Assembly: GCF_000337495.1 (NCBI RefSeq)
Contig: NZ_AOIS01000029.1
Span: 47,720 to 96,533 of the forward strand
Length of the DNA: 48,814 nucleotides
Direction of reading: 5' to 3'
From: Haloterrigena salina JCM 13891
GTDB taxonomy: Archaea > Halobacteriota > Halobacteria > Halobacteriales > Natrialbaceae
In this document: positions 1 through 11,888 of the stretch, one piece after another
How positions within the stretch are numbered: position 1 is the stretch's first letter
Layout of the letters: each line of letters starts with the position of its first letter
Position numbers and translations under genes: made by a program
The notes under the pieces: model-generated
What the model saw: the letters and a program-made list of their open reading frames with translations, nothing else
Database searches by the model: none
Told to the model about the DNA's origin: nothing

Positions 1-3825
<3,825 letters not shown>

Positions 3826-3863
3826 TCGGCTCTCGGACCGTTCGATCCACTGTTTCTGCTGTT

Positions 3864-3893
3864 CCGACTACCGGTAGTCGGTAATACGGTTTT
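3864..3893 (+). terminator. Palindrome plus T-run after gltB
   Basis: A perfect 18-base palindrome, CCGACTACCGGTAGTCGG (3864-3881), lies 39 bases after the gltB stop and is followed by TTTT at 3890-3893. This fits a hairpin-assisted terminator. A dyad-symmetric protein site is the alternative. Confidence 0.55.
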
Positions 3894-3966
3894 GCTATTC
3901 AGAGTGAAAGCCGGAACGCGCGTTCAGGACAGGCGGTCTGCAGAAGGTTCCGACCCAAATTGAATC

Positions 3967-4094
3967 TGCGGTGGCGCACGCTGTCGATCGGTCCGAACGA
4001 CTGTGAGGGCCGATCGATGGAGTCGTGCGAGGGACGAGGACCGCAATCGGTTGGGGAGGGCGTGGCGATTCCCTGTTGCCACGATAGCAGGGCG
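3967..4094 (+). repeat. Dispersed noncoding repeat, copy A
   Basis: Matches 17329-17524 on the same strand in two blocks. The left block contains GATCGGTCCGAACGACTGTG and GGAGTCGTGCGAG; the right block contains AATCGGTTGGGGAGGG and CTGTTGCCACGATAG. Copy B carries about 78 extra bases between the blocks. The ends are not sharply defined and no transposase is present. Confidence 0.75.
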
Positions 4095-4145
4095 CTTTTC
4101 ACCGCCAACACACTCGAGTACGCCGTTCAACGCAGACAGTCACAG

Positions 4146-4760
4146 TCACTCTCGTCCGAGCGTGTGGAATTCCTCGTTGGGACGCATATCGGCGAACATC
4201 GCCAGCCGGTTGCTCAGGTTGTAGAACGCGGTCACGGACGCGATGTCCCAGCACGCTTCCTCGTCGAACCCCGCCTGACGGAGCGCCTCGAGGTCGCCCT
4301 GCTCGACCTCGGTCGGCCGCTCGGTGAGTTTCACCGCGACGTCGAGCATCGTGCGGTGTGCGTCGTTGATGTCTGCGGTTCGGTAGTTCGCGACCAGTTG
4401 GTCCGCGAGGAGCGGATCCTCGGCGTAGATCCGCACGAGCGCACCGTGGGCGACGTTGCAGTAGTAGCAGTGGTTGACGCCCGAGACGGCGACGACGATC
4501 ATCTCGATCTCCTCGCGCTCGAGGGCCGTGTCCTCGACGAGGGCGTCGTGGTAGTCGAAGAACGCGCGGAAGTGCGAGGGCTTGTACGCCATCGCCGCGA
4601 AGACGTTCGGCGTGAACCCCGCCCGCTCGGTCTCGTCCGCGATGCGTTCCCTGAGGTCGTCGGGAAGTTCCTCGAGGTTGGGGACCGGGAACCGTTCCAT
4701 CGCGTCGTCGCGCAGTTCCGGATCGACGGCATCGTCGGTCTCGGTGTCGGATTCGGTCAT
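4146..4760 (-). CDS. AhpD-like / carboxymuconolactone decarboxylase family protein (peroxidase-related)
   Basis: 204 residues. An all-helical AhpD-fold protein with the redox motif CYYCNVAH (Cys98, Cys101, His105), the CxxCxxxH arrangement of alkylhydroperoxidase-like enzymes. It is probably a cytosolic thiol-dependent peroxide-handling protein; the substrate is unknown. I chose the ATG at 4760 because the acidic N-terminus starts there. The open frame extends further, but that upstream sequence is Arg-rich and unlike a haloarchaeal protein. A TATA-like sequence (minus strand TTATGT) lies about 25 bases upstream, implying a nearly leaderless mRNA. It is convergent with gltB. Confidence 0.88.
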   Translation of the reverse strand: MTESDTETDDAVDPELRDDAMERFPVPNLEELPDDLRERIADETERAGFTPNVFAAMAYKPSHFRAFFDYHDALVEDTALEREEIEMIVVAVSGVNHCYYCNVAHGALVRIYAEDPLLADQLVANYRTADINDAHRTMLDVAVKLTERPTEVEQGDLEALRQAGFDEEACWDIASVTAFYNLSNRLAMFADMRPNEEFHTLGRE

Positions 4761-4782
4761 GGGTACCGTTCCACACGTATTC

Positions 4783-4790
4783 ACATAACT
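4783..4790 (-). promoter_or_regulatory. TATA-like box for the AhpD-like gene
   Basis: Minus-strand GTTATGTG is centred about 26 bases before the ATG at 4760, the normal archaeal TATA-to-start spacing for a leaderless transcript. Confidence 0.45.
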
Positions 4791-4852
4791 CGCGGTGGCG
4801 GTTCGCAGTCGGGGTCTCGGTCGCGATTGCCGCTCGCCGCGGCAACAGCGGG

Positions 4853-5278
4853 CTACTCGAAATACGGGCGACCGCCTTCGGCGAGCGCCGCCTCGCGAAC
4901 GCCCGCAGCGTCGGCGCTCGGAGCAGTCAGCAGGTGCCCCGCACAGTCGCAGTCCGACGCCCCGAAGCCGTCGACCTGCTCGCCCGGCAGCGACGCCGCG
5001 AGTTCGCACTCCCGGTCGTCGTCGGGGAACGCGACCGCGCTCTCGAGGCGCGTCTCGCGGTGGCCGAGCAAATAGTCGATGTGCCAGTGTCGCGTGTCGC
5101 GCTCGCCGCGGGCGAGTTCGCGGTGGCGGTCGATCCGGCCGAAGCCGCCGGGACCGAACGCGCTGCCGACGTAGGCGTAGGCCCCGGCGTCGAACTCGCG
5201 TTCGCCCAGCGCGCCGACCTCGAGGGTCGTCGCTCGCGGGACGTCGACGACGAGCACGTAGGTGCCGCTCTCGCTCAT
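4853..5278 (-). CDS. DUF123 / GIY-YIG-like family protein
   Basis: 141 residues. It begins GTYVLVVDVP and has AYAYVGSAFGPGG and HWHIDYLL, the pattern of the archaeal DUF123 family, which has a GIY-YIG-like fold (the YAYVGSA segment aligns with YxGxS). A nucleic-acid or nuclease role is inferred from the fold. A Cys-containing segment (GASDCDCAGHLL) is also typical of the family. A TATA-like TTTTTAG lies 24-30 bases upstream of the ATG. Confidence 0.85.
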   Translation of the reverse strand: MSESGTYVLVVDVPRATTLEVGALGEREFDAGAYAYVGSAFGPGGFGRIDRHRELARGERDTRHWHIDYLLGHRETRLESAVAFPDDDRECELAASLPGEQVDGFGASDCDCAGHLLTAPSADAAGVREAALAEGGRPYFE

Positions 5279-5301
5279 GGTCGAGCGTCGGGCCCGAAGC
5301 G

Positions 5302-5308
5302 CTAAAAA
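5302..5308 (-). promoter_or_regulatory. TATA-like box for the DUF123 gene
   Basis: Minus-strand TTTTTAG stands 24-30 bases before the ATG at 5278, consistent with leaderless transcription. Confidence 0.45.
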
Positions 5309-5377
5309 CGAGGTCGGTTCGGTTCGAAACGCGGTCGAGTCGGATCGACTCGAGGCGGACGGAGACGGAAGCGGCCG

Positions 5378-7573
5378 TTAGCGATCGCGATCCTGCTCGT
5401 CGTCCCGCGGAACGGGATCGTTCTCGTGGACGTGCCGTCGGCTGTCCATGTCCTCGTCCTCGCGCTGGCTCTGCTGGCGCTCGTCGCCACCGCCGGGGAG
5501 CCCCTGACTCGACTGGTCGCCGCGGTCGGTCGAGGAGGGCTGCTCGCGCTCGCGGTTCCAGTCGCGGTTGTGGCCCTGCTCGCCGCGGTCGTCGGCGCGC
5601 CGGGACGCCTGATCGTTCGGGCTCCGGTACTTCCGGCCGAACTCAGGTTCGTCGGTCCAGTCACCCTGCTCGGAGCGCCGGCTCTGGGGCTGGTGCTCGA
5701 GGCCGCCACCGGACCGATTCTCGGGCTGGTATTGCTCGGGGGAACCGGTATCGCTCCGACCGCCGGTCCGTTGGCCGCCGCCCTGCTGTGCGCGGCCGGC
5801 GCGGGGCTGGCCGTGCTGGCCCTGGTGTTGCTGGCCGCGTTGACCCTGGCTCTGCTGGTTGTACTGGCCCTGACCGCGATCGGACTGTTGCCCCCGACCT
5901 TGTTCGTCGCGCCGAGCGTCGTCCTGCCGGGCCTCGTTACGACGCTCGTGGCCGCGCTGGAAGCCCTGCTGGCTGCCGCCCTGTTGAGCGGCGTCGCCGC
6001 GGCCGCGCTGGCGCCGCTGATCCTGCTGCTGGCCCCGATAGCCGCGCTCGCGACGGTCCTGCTGGTTCTGTTGGTCCTGCATCTCCGTCGCGCCGCGGGG
6101 CATCCGTTCGTTGATTCCGCGTTCGCGCCCGCCCTGCTGATCGGGGCGACGCTGCTGGCCGCTCGTCTGTTGGGGTTGCTGGCCCCTCTGCGGCTGGGAC
6201 TGCTGGCTTCCCATCTGTTGAGGTTGCTGGCCTCCCTGCGGTTGGGACTGCTGGCGCTCGTGGCGGGCCTCGCCGCCGTACTGGAGGTTCGACTCCCGAA
6301 TCGCGTTGGTTTCGAACCCGCTCTCCTGACTGCCCTGCTGGGACTGGCCGCGCTGGCCCTGTTGTCGTCCCGTCTGCTGGCGGTCCTGCCGCCCGCGCTG
6401 TTGACCGCCCGTCTGCCGTCCGCGTTGGCCGCCCATCTGCTGGCGATCTCGCTGGCCGCCCATTCCTTGGTGACCGCGCTGCTCGTTCATTCCTTGTCGA
6501 CGCTGCTGACCGCCAGTCTGTTGCCGGCGCTGCTGACCGCCGGTCTGTTGCTGGCGCTGTTGACCGCGCTGCTCTCGTCGGCCTTTGGGGGGCTGGGACT
6601 GGGCGCCACTCTGTCGCCGGCGCGCTTCGGCGCCGTACTCGAGGTCCGCCTCGTCGCTCACGTCGGGTTCGAACTGGCTCCCGGGCTGGCGCTGGCGTTC
6701 GCGGCGGGACTGTTCGGAGCCGCCATGGTGCTCGTACTGGCCGGTTCGCTCGCGACCCTGCCCCTGCTGGCTGCGCTGTTCGTATCCCCGGGACCCCTGC
6801 TGCGGCGACTGTCGTCCTCGCTGTCCGCGCTGTGGCTCGCCCGTTCCCTGACGGCCCTGCTGGCTGCGTTGTCCCTGTTGGCCGCGCTGTCGACCGCCCA
6901 TCCGTTGGCTCTGCTGGCCGCCCATCTGTCCGCGCTGTGGCTCGCCCATTCGCTGGCGGCCCTGCTGGCCCTGCTGTTGGGGTTGACCCTGCTGACCCTG
7001 TCGGCCGCTCCGACGCTGTTGGTCGCCCATCTGCTGGGGCCGCTGCCCGCCCTGCGGCTGGGACTGCTGGCGCTCGTGGCGCGCCTCGCCGCCGTACTGG
7101 AGGTTCGACTCCCGAATCGCGTTGGTTTCGAACCCGCTCTCCTGACCGCCCTGCTGGCCTCGGTCGCCCCGATTCTGCTGGGGCTGTCCGCGTTGGCCCT
7201 GCTGACCGCCCATCTCGCGACCCTGCTGGCCGCGCTGCGTTCGCTCGCCGCGGCCGGCCTCCTCGCGGCGACCCCGCTGTCGGTCCCCGCCGGCCGACTG
7301 GCGGCCGTAGTCCGGTTCGCCGGCGGTCCCGCGGACGTCTTCCTCCGAACTGTGCCACTCCTCCGAGCGGCCTCGAGAAGCCTCCTCGGAACGGTCTCGA
7401 GACGGGCCGTTCGCGCCCGTGTCCTCACTGCCGCCACGGCTGTAGAGTCCGTGTACCCAGCCGCGGTCGTGGTGCTGTCGTCCCTCGGACTCGCGATACC
7501 GATCGTCTCGCTCGGCGTCGCTCGAGCGGTCGGTGCCTCGGTCTCGTCGGTCGCGGTCGTATCGGTCGTTCAT
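5378..7573 (-). CDS. Gln/Gly/Arg-rich low-complexity repeat protein of unknown function
   Basis: 731 residues, not recognised as any family. The N-terminus is charged (Arg, Asp, Ser) with one short ordered-looking stretch (HDRGWVHGLYSRGG). The rest is dominated by Gln, Gly and Arg (GQQGQRGQPQQ-like blocks), ending in an acidic tail. No signal peptide or membrane span is visible. Two segments near residues 139-175 and 411-446 are almost identical (ESGFETNAIRESNLQYGGEA), and a third near 298-328 is diverged (FEPDVSDEADLEYGAEAR). Related short motifs EPDYGRQ and EPEFGRKYR lie near the two ends. The high Arg content is unusual for a halophile. The overlapping plus-strand frame is Leu/Ala-only because CAG codons read as CTG in antisense, so I take the minus strand as coding. 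Confidence 0.7.
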   Translation of the reverse strand: MNDRYDRDRRDRGTDRSSDAERDDRYRESEGRQHHDRGWVHGLYSRGGSEDTGANGPSRDRSEEASRGRSEEWHSSEEDVRGTAGEPDYGRQSAGGDRQRGRREEAGRGERTQRGQQGREMGGQQGQRGQPQQNRGDRGQQGGQESGFETNAIRESNLQYGGEARHERQQSQPQGGQRPQQMGDQQRRSGRQGQQGQPQQQGQQGRQRMGEPQRGQMGGQQSQRMGGRQRGQQGQRSQQGRQGTGEPQRGQRGRQSPQQGSRGYEQRSQQGQGRERTGQYEHHGGSEQSRRERQRQPGSQFEPDVSDEADLEYGAEARRRQSGAQSQPPKGRREQRGQQRQQQTGGQQRRQQTGGQQRRQGMNEQRGHQGMGGQRDRQQMGGQRGRQTGGQQRGRQDRQQTGRQQGQRGQSQQGSQESGFETNAIRESNLQYGGEARHERQQSQPQGGQQPQQMGSQQSQPQRGQQPQQTSGQQRRPDQQGGRERGINERMPRGATEMQDQQNQQDRRERGYRGQQQDQRRQRGRGDAAQQGGSQQGFQRGHERRNEARQDDARRDEQGRGQQSDRGQGQYNQQSQGQRGQQHQGQHGQPRAGRAQQGGGQRTGGRSDTGSPEQYQPENRSGGGLEHQPQSRRSEQGDWTDEPEFGRKYRSPNDQASRRADDRGEQGHNRDWNREREQPSSTDRGDQSSQGLPGGGDERQQSQREDEDMDSRRHVHENDPVPRDDEQDRDR
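6235..6342 (-). repeat. Internal gene duplication, copy 1 (108 bases)
   Basis: Near-identical to 7049-7156, with about three differences. It encodes the FETNAIRESNLQYGGEAR module of the Gln/Gly/Arg-rich protein. The two copies are about 814 bases apart in the same orientation. Confidence 0.85.
7049..7156 (-). repeat. Internal gene duplication, copy 2 (108 bases)
   Basis: Partner of 6235-6342 inside the same gene. The near-identity at DNA level suggests recent duplication or gene conversion. Confidence 0.85.
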
Positions 7574-7699
7574 GGCTGTGACTGTGGTGGCGCTGTGGTC
7601 GCTCGGTGGTCACTCGTCTCGATTCCTGGCCATGCGCTGCCGGCCGGTCGCGCGCGGCCGGCACCGCGGTGCTGTCGACATCGTGTGCTGGACCGTCCG

Positions 7700-7712
7700 G
7701 GCGGATAAAAGG
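7700..7712 (-). promoter_or_regulatory. Possible promoter for the repeat protein
   Basis: Minus-strand CCTTTTATCC lies about 130 bases upstream of the ATG at 7573, in the gap between two minus-strand genes. It would leave a leader of roughly 100 bases. It could instead be the T-run terminator of the upstream ATPase gene. Confidence 0.35.
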
Positions 7713-7746
7713 AAAGCGCGCGCTAGCGTGCACGCGCTCGAACGTG

Positions 7747-8754
7747 TCAGCGCCGCTCCCGAACGCCCTGCATTTCCCGCGACGGCGGGCCGCCGGGCGT
7801 CGCCTGTCCGGCGGTCTCCACGACGGACGCGAGGAGGCCCCGAACCGGTTCGTACTCGTAGGTGATCCACTGGGGGAGAAAGCGGGCGCCGGTGAGCTTC
7901 CGGACGCCCAGCTGGCGGAGTCGCGTGTCGGGCTCGAGGTGATCGGCCAGCCGCAGGTCGACGACGCCGTCGAAGACCGATTCGTCCATCGTGACACCTT
8001 CGTCGCCGGCCGTCCAGCCGCCGAAGATCGGCACGTACCGCGCCTTGCAGACCGTCGCCCGCGTCTCGGTGACGAACTCGTGGACGTGGTCCGTCTCGAG
8101 GCCGCGAGCGAGTTCACTCAGCGAATCGATCGCGACCAGCCCGGTCTCGGTCATCTCGAGGTCGTCGAGCGCCGCGTTCAGCTCCCGCAGGATCGGCTCG
8201 ACGTCGGTCGGCTCCTCGATCGGGACGATCGAGTCGGCGGCGGCCTCGCCGACGAACTCGATCCATTCGCCGCGGTGGTCGCGGAACGCGTCGCGATCCG
8301 CGAGCCGGTGGGTGAAGCAGTCGACGAGCCGGAGGCGGTCGTCCTCGAGGGCCGGCAGGACGTTCCAGCCGTTCTCGAAGAAGCGCTCGAGGACCGCCGC
8401 CGGCGGCGTGGTCGCGGTCAGGATGACGGCCGGCTCGCCGCGCTCGATGGCGCGCCAGACGAGTTCGGTCAGCAGTTCGCTCCGGCGGGTCCCCGCCTCT
8501 CCCGACAGACAGACGAACGAGTCGGCGGGGACGCCGTTCGGTACCAACGAGTCGAGGGGCTCGACGCCCGTAACGATGCGCTTGTACGCGCTCGGATCGG
8601 GCACCTCGTCTCCGTCCTTGCCGGCTTCGAGACAGGTCGTCGAACAGAACTGCCCGTCGTCGGTCTCGTCGGGTTCGCCGGGGATCGGATAGTGACAGTG
8701 GTCGCACTCGAGAGGATACTCGGGAGAGCGCTCCGGCCGCTGTTGTGACGTCAT
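7747..8754 (-). CDS. RecA-superfamily (RAD55/KaiC-like) ATPase homologue with N-terminal zinc motif and degenerate P-loop
   Basis: 335 residues. The N-terminus has a treble-clef-like cysteine set (Cys17, Cys20, Cys37, Cys41). Then comes a RAD55/KaiC-like core: VTGVEPLDSLVPNGVPADSF before the P-loop, and a Walker B-like strand GLVAIDSLSEL (Asp210). The Walker A position reads GEAGTRRS (85-92): the usual Gly-Lys is Arg-Arg, so nucleotide binding or hydrolysis is probably altered or lost. Haloarchaea carry many such HTR-like or KaiC-like paralogues of uncertain signalling or regulatory role. The gene is divergent from the SDR gene at 8930. Confidence 0.8.
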   Translation of the reverse strand: MTSQQRPERSPEYPLECDHCHYPIPGEPDETDDGQFCSTTCLEAGKDGDEVPDPSAYKRIVTGVEPLDSLVPNGVPADSFVCLSGEAGTRRSELLTELVWRAIERGEPAVILTATTPPAAVLERFFENGWNVLPALEDDRLRLVDCFTHRLADRDAFRDHRGEWIEFVGEAAADSIVPIEEPTDVEPILRELNAALDDLEMTETGLVAIDSLSELARGLETDHVHEFVTETRATVCKARYVPIFGGWTAGDEGVTMDESVFDGVVDLRLADHLEPDTRLRQLGVRKLTGARFLPQWITYEYEPVRGLLASVVETAGQATPGGPPSREMQGVRERR

Positions 8755-8929
8755 GGGTACCGTCGGCTACGACGAACGGGGAAAAAGAACCAGTTCGTGC
8801 CGCGAGTGACTTTCGTCCGCGTCGAGTGGTCACTGTCGGCGCGGCGGTCGACCGGGCTCGCCGACGGCGAGCGGGTCAAACCGCCGTCCGGTTCGCCACC
8901 GTTTTCCACGCGACCGTCGAGGATCGGAT

Positions 8930-9919
8930 ATGGACGATGCACTCGTTATCGGCGGCACGCGCTTTATCGGGCGCCACCTCGTCGAAGAACTCCTCGAGCA
9001 CGACTACGACGTGACGATCCTCAATCGCGGGAGCCACGAGAATCCCTTCGCGGACGACGACCGAGTCGACCGCGTCGAGGGCGACCGGACGAACGAAGCG
9101 GCCCTCGAGGCGGCCGCGACGACCGTCGACCCCGACGCGGTCTTCGACTGCGTGGCCTACCAGCCCCGGGACGTCCGCGAGGCGACGCGGATCTTCGCGG
9201 ACTGCGAGGCCTACGTCTACGTCTCCAGCGGCTCGGCCTACGGCCGCGAGGACATTCCCAAGCGGGAGAACGAGACGCCCCTCGAACCCTGTACGCCCGA
9301 CCAGGCGACCGACGACTCGATGGAGACCTACGGCAATCGGAAGGCCGAGGGCGACCGGGCCGTCTTCGCGGCCGCCGAGCAGGGGGTGAACGCGATGAGC
9401 GTCCGCCCGCCGGTCGTCTACGGTCCCCACGACTACACGGAGCGCCTCGACTGGTGGATCGACCGCGTGAACCGCTTCGACCGCGTCGTCGTCCCCGGCG
9501 ACGGCACCAACGTCTGGCACCGCGCGTACGTCGAGGACGTCGCCAGTGCGCTCCGGATCGTCGCCGAGCGCGGCGAGCCTGACGAGGCCTACAACGTCGG
9601 CGACCGACGGCTCGTCACGCTCGCGGAGATGGTCGAACTGATCGCGGACCGGCTCGAGACCGACGTCGAAATCGTCACCGCCGGCCCGCGCGAACTCGCC
9701 GCCGGCGACATCGAACTCGACGACTACGTGCTCTATCGGGACTACCCGCACGTCCTCTCGACGGCGAAACTCGCCGATCTGGGCTGGGAGGCGACTTCGC
9801 CCACTGAGGCGATGGACCGCGCGGTCGACGCCCACCTCGAGAGCGACCGCGACGGGAGCGAGCACGGTCCCGAACGGGACGCCGAGGAGCGTGTGCTGGG
9901 GATTCTGGACACCGTCTGA
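8930..9919 (+). CDS. NAD-dependent epimerase/dehydratase (extended SDR)
   Basis: 329 residues. The Rossmann motif GGTRFIG (8-14), a Ser-rich strand YVYVSSGSAYG (Ser99/100), the YxxxK pair (Tyr134, Lys138) and the extended-SDR region RPPVVYGPHDY are all present. It acts in the cytosol on a nucleotide sugar or similar substrate; the substrate cannot be told from sequence. The C-terminus is acidic. It is followed by egsA on the same strand after an 80-base gap. Confidence 0.88.
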   Translation: MDDALVIGGTRFIGRHLVEELLEHDYDVTILNRGSHENPFADDDRVDRVEGDRTNEAALEAAATTVDPDAVFDCVAYQPRDVREATRIFADCEAYVYVSSGSAYGREDIPKRENETPLEPCTPDQATDDSMETYGNRKAEGDRAVFAAAEQGVNAMSVRPPVVYGPHDYTERLDWWIDRVNRFDRVVVPGDGTNVWHRAYVEDVASALRIVAERGEPDEAYNVGDRRLVTLAEMVELIADRLETDVEIVTAGPRELAAGDIELDDYVLYRDYPHVLSTAKLADLGWEATSPTEAMDRAVDAHLESDRDGSEHGPERDAEERVLGILDTV

Positions 9920-9998
9920 CGGCCGACGGGGCGGCGGCTCGAGTTCCCGACGGATACGACAGGAAAAACACATAGCCCGCGGGTGAGTGAGGAACCGT

Positions 9999-11060
9999 AT
10001 GTTCGAGAAGTCGACGTGGATTCGCCTGCCGCGCAACGTCGTGGTCGGGCACGGCGTCATCGACCGAGTCGTCGACGTCGTCGACGATCTGCACCTGCAG
10101 GGCCGGCCGCTGTTCGTGACCAGTCCGACGCCGAAGGACGTCGCGGCGGACCCGATCGCCGCCGATTTCGAGGCCGCCGGGATCGACCCCGCAGTCGTCA
10201 CCGTCGAGACGGCGTCCTTCGAGGCCGTCGAGGACGTGATCGAGGCCGCCGAGGCCGCCGAGGCCGCCTACCTGATCGGCATCGGCGGCGGCAAGGCCAT
10301 CGACATCGCCAAGATGGCCAGCCACCACCTCGAGATGGGCTTTCTGTCGGTGCCGACGGCGGCCAGTCACGACGGCGTCATCAGCAATCGGGGCTCCGTC
10401 CCGGACGGTGACACCCGCCACAGCGTCGCGGCCAAGCCGCCGCTGGCGGTCGTCGCCGACACCGAGGTGCTCTCGCAGGCCCCGTGGGAACTGACGACCG
10501 CGGGCTGTGCGGACATCATCTCCAACTACACCGCGGTGATGGACTGGCGGCTCGCCAAACGGCTCAAGGACGTCGAGTACTCCGAGTACGCCGCCGCGCT
10601 CTCGGAGATGACCGCTGAGATCTTAGTCGACAACGCCGACCTCATCCGCCCGGGACTCGAGGAGTCGGCCTGGGTCGTCAGCAAGGCGCTGATGTCCTCG
10701 GGGGTCGCGATGAGCATCGCCGACTCCTCGCGACCGGCCAGCGGCGCCGAACACCTCTTCTCACACCAGTTGGATCGGTTGGCGCCCGACGCGGCCCTCC
10801 ACGGCCACCAGGTCGGCGTCGGCTCGATCATGACCGCCTACCTCCATGGCGGCGAGGACGGTATCTGGCGGGACATTCGGGACGCGCTGAACAGCATCGA
10901 CGCGCCGACGACCGCCGCCGAACTCGGCATCGACGACGAGACGGTGCTCGAGGCGTTGACGACCTGCCACGCGATCCGCGATCGCTACACCATTCTGGGC
11001 GATGGGATGAACGAGCGGGCCGCGCTCGAGGTGGCGACGAAGACGGGCGTTATCGACTGA
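9999..11060 (+). CDS. egsA: sn-Glycerol-1-phosphate dehydrogenase
   Basis: 353 residues from the ATG at 9999. Reduces dihydroxyacetone phosphate to glycerol-1-phosphate, the backbone of archaeal lipids. Evidence: the family start MFEKSTWIRLPRNVVVGHG, the NAD-binding GIGGGKAIDIAK, the VPTAASHDGV segment, and the metal-binding histidines in GAEHLFSHQLD and LHGHQVGVGS. A GTG four codons earlier is open, but the conserved family start is at the ATG. Family length is about 350. The next gene downstream is convergent, only 6 bases away. Confidence 0.95.
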   Translation: MFEKSTWIRLPRNVVVGHGVIDRVVDVVDDLHLQGRPLFVTSPTPKDVAADPIAADFEAAGIDPAVVTVETASFEAVEDVIEAAEAAEAAYLIGIGGGKAIDIAKMASHHLEMGFLSVPTAASHDGVISNRGSVPDGDTRHSVAAKPPLAVVADTEVLSQAPWELTTAGCADIISNYTAVMDWRLAKRLKDVEYSEYAAALSEMTAEILVDNADLIRPGLEESAWVVSKALMSSGVAMSIADSSRPASGAEHLFSHQLDRLAPDAALHGHQVGVGSIMTAYLHGGEDGIWRDIRDALNSIDAPTTAAELGIDDETVLEALTTCHAIRDRYTILGDGMNERAALEVATKTGVID

Positions 11061-11066
11061 TCGCGC

Positions 11067-11888
11067 TCAGCCCAGATCGGCCCGTTCGAACTTCCAGATG
11101 CCGAGCGCGAGCGGGACGACGAGCCACGCCAGCAGGATGACGATCATCATCTCGCCCTCGAGATACCACGGCTGATCCTGGAAGGCCTCTTCGGGCAGGT
11201 CCGCGAGGAAGATGTTAAACGCTCTCGAGAACGCTATCATCGGACTCACAAGCGCCTCGATGAAGGTGAGCACCTCTCCGGAGAGATCGCGGCCGAGGAC
11301 GTCGTTGAAGATCCAGCCGAGTGCGGTGTTCACCAGTCCGAACAGGACGAGAACGGTCGTCACGAAGAAGAAGGCGATCGTCCCGCCCATCGCCCGCGAG
11401 CGCGAGGCCGTCGCGGCGGAGATGCCGATCGCGATCGAGACGTACGTCAGCGTAAACAGGATCGTCAACGCGAGCGTACCGAGGAGCAACTCGAGGTCGA
11501 CCGACGGATACCAGAGGTAGCCGAGGATCGTCCCGATGCCGAAGCCGAGGAGGATCGAAGCGACGACGACGCCCGACCGGGTGAGGAACTTCCCGAGGAC
11601 GACCTCGCGACGACTGTTCGGGATCGAGAGCATGTACTTGATGCTGCCGGACTCGCGTTCGCCGGCGATGGCGAGATAGGCGGTCACGAGCGCGACGAGC
11701 GTGAGAACCAACGCTCCGGTGCCGGTCAGGCTCTGCAGGGCGTTTCGGAATTCGGGCTCCTCGGCGTTGTTCTGACCGAAGTAGAACATCGCTACCGCGA
11801 GAAGCAGGTAGAGGCTCGAGACGAACCAGACGATCTTCGCCCGGCGGACGTCGAGGAAGTCCTTCTTCGCGACGGCTAACGTGCTCAT
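11067..11888 (-). CDS. ABC-2 type transporter permease
   Basis: 273 residues with about six hydrophobic segments and the ABC-2 layout. The first span follows AVAKKDFLDVRRAK, a cytoplasmic GERESGSIKYMLSIPNSRREVVLGKF segment precedes the next spans, and the last span precedes an acidic C-terminus. It pairs with the ATPase gene just upstream; the two reading frames overlap by 4 bases, so they are surely cotranscribed and translationally coupled. It is probably an exporter of unknown substrate. Confidence 0.9.
   Translation of the reverse strand: MSTLAVAKKDFLDVRRAKIVWFVSSLYLLLAVAMFYFGQNNAEEPEFRNALQSLTGTGALVLTLVALVTAYLAIAGERESGSIKYMLSIPNSRREVVLGKFLTRSGVVVASILLGFGIGTILGYLWYPSVDLELLLGTLALTILFTLTYVSIAIGISAATASRSRAMGGTIAFFFVTTVLVLFGLVNTALGWIFNDVLGRDLSGEVLTFIEALVSPMIAFSRAFNIFLADLPEEAFQDQPWYLEGEMMIVILLAWLVVPLALGIWKFERADLG

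Larger units (their letters stand above)
3826..4145. other. 320-base intergenic region holding terminator and dispersed repeat
   Basis: Between gltB and the convergent AhpD-like gene. It contains the palindrome at 3864-3881 and repeat copy A at about 3967-4094. No convincing coding sequence was found. An open frame runs through the repeat, but it continues as the antisense of the next gene. Confidence 0.7.

Noticed and set aside
3960-5075. A 371-residue plus-strand frame starting inside repeat copy A
   Set aside because: It begins in the dispersed repeat and then runs antisense to the AhpD-like gene. The short peptide shared with copy B is explained by DNA-level repeat identity.
5426-7708. 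A 760-residue Leu/Ala-rich plus-strand frame opposite the repeat protein gene
   Set aside because: It is the antisense of CAG-rich codons. Its sequence is a monotonous Leu/Ala string with no defined helices, loops or charge pattern.
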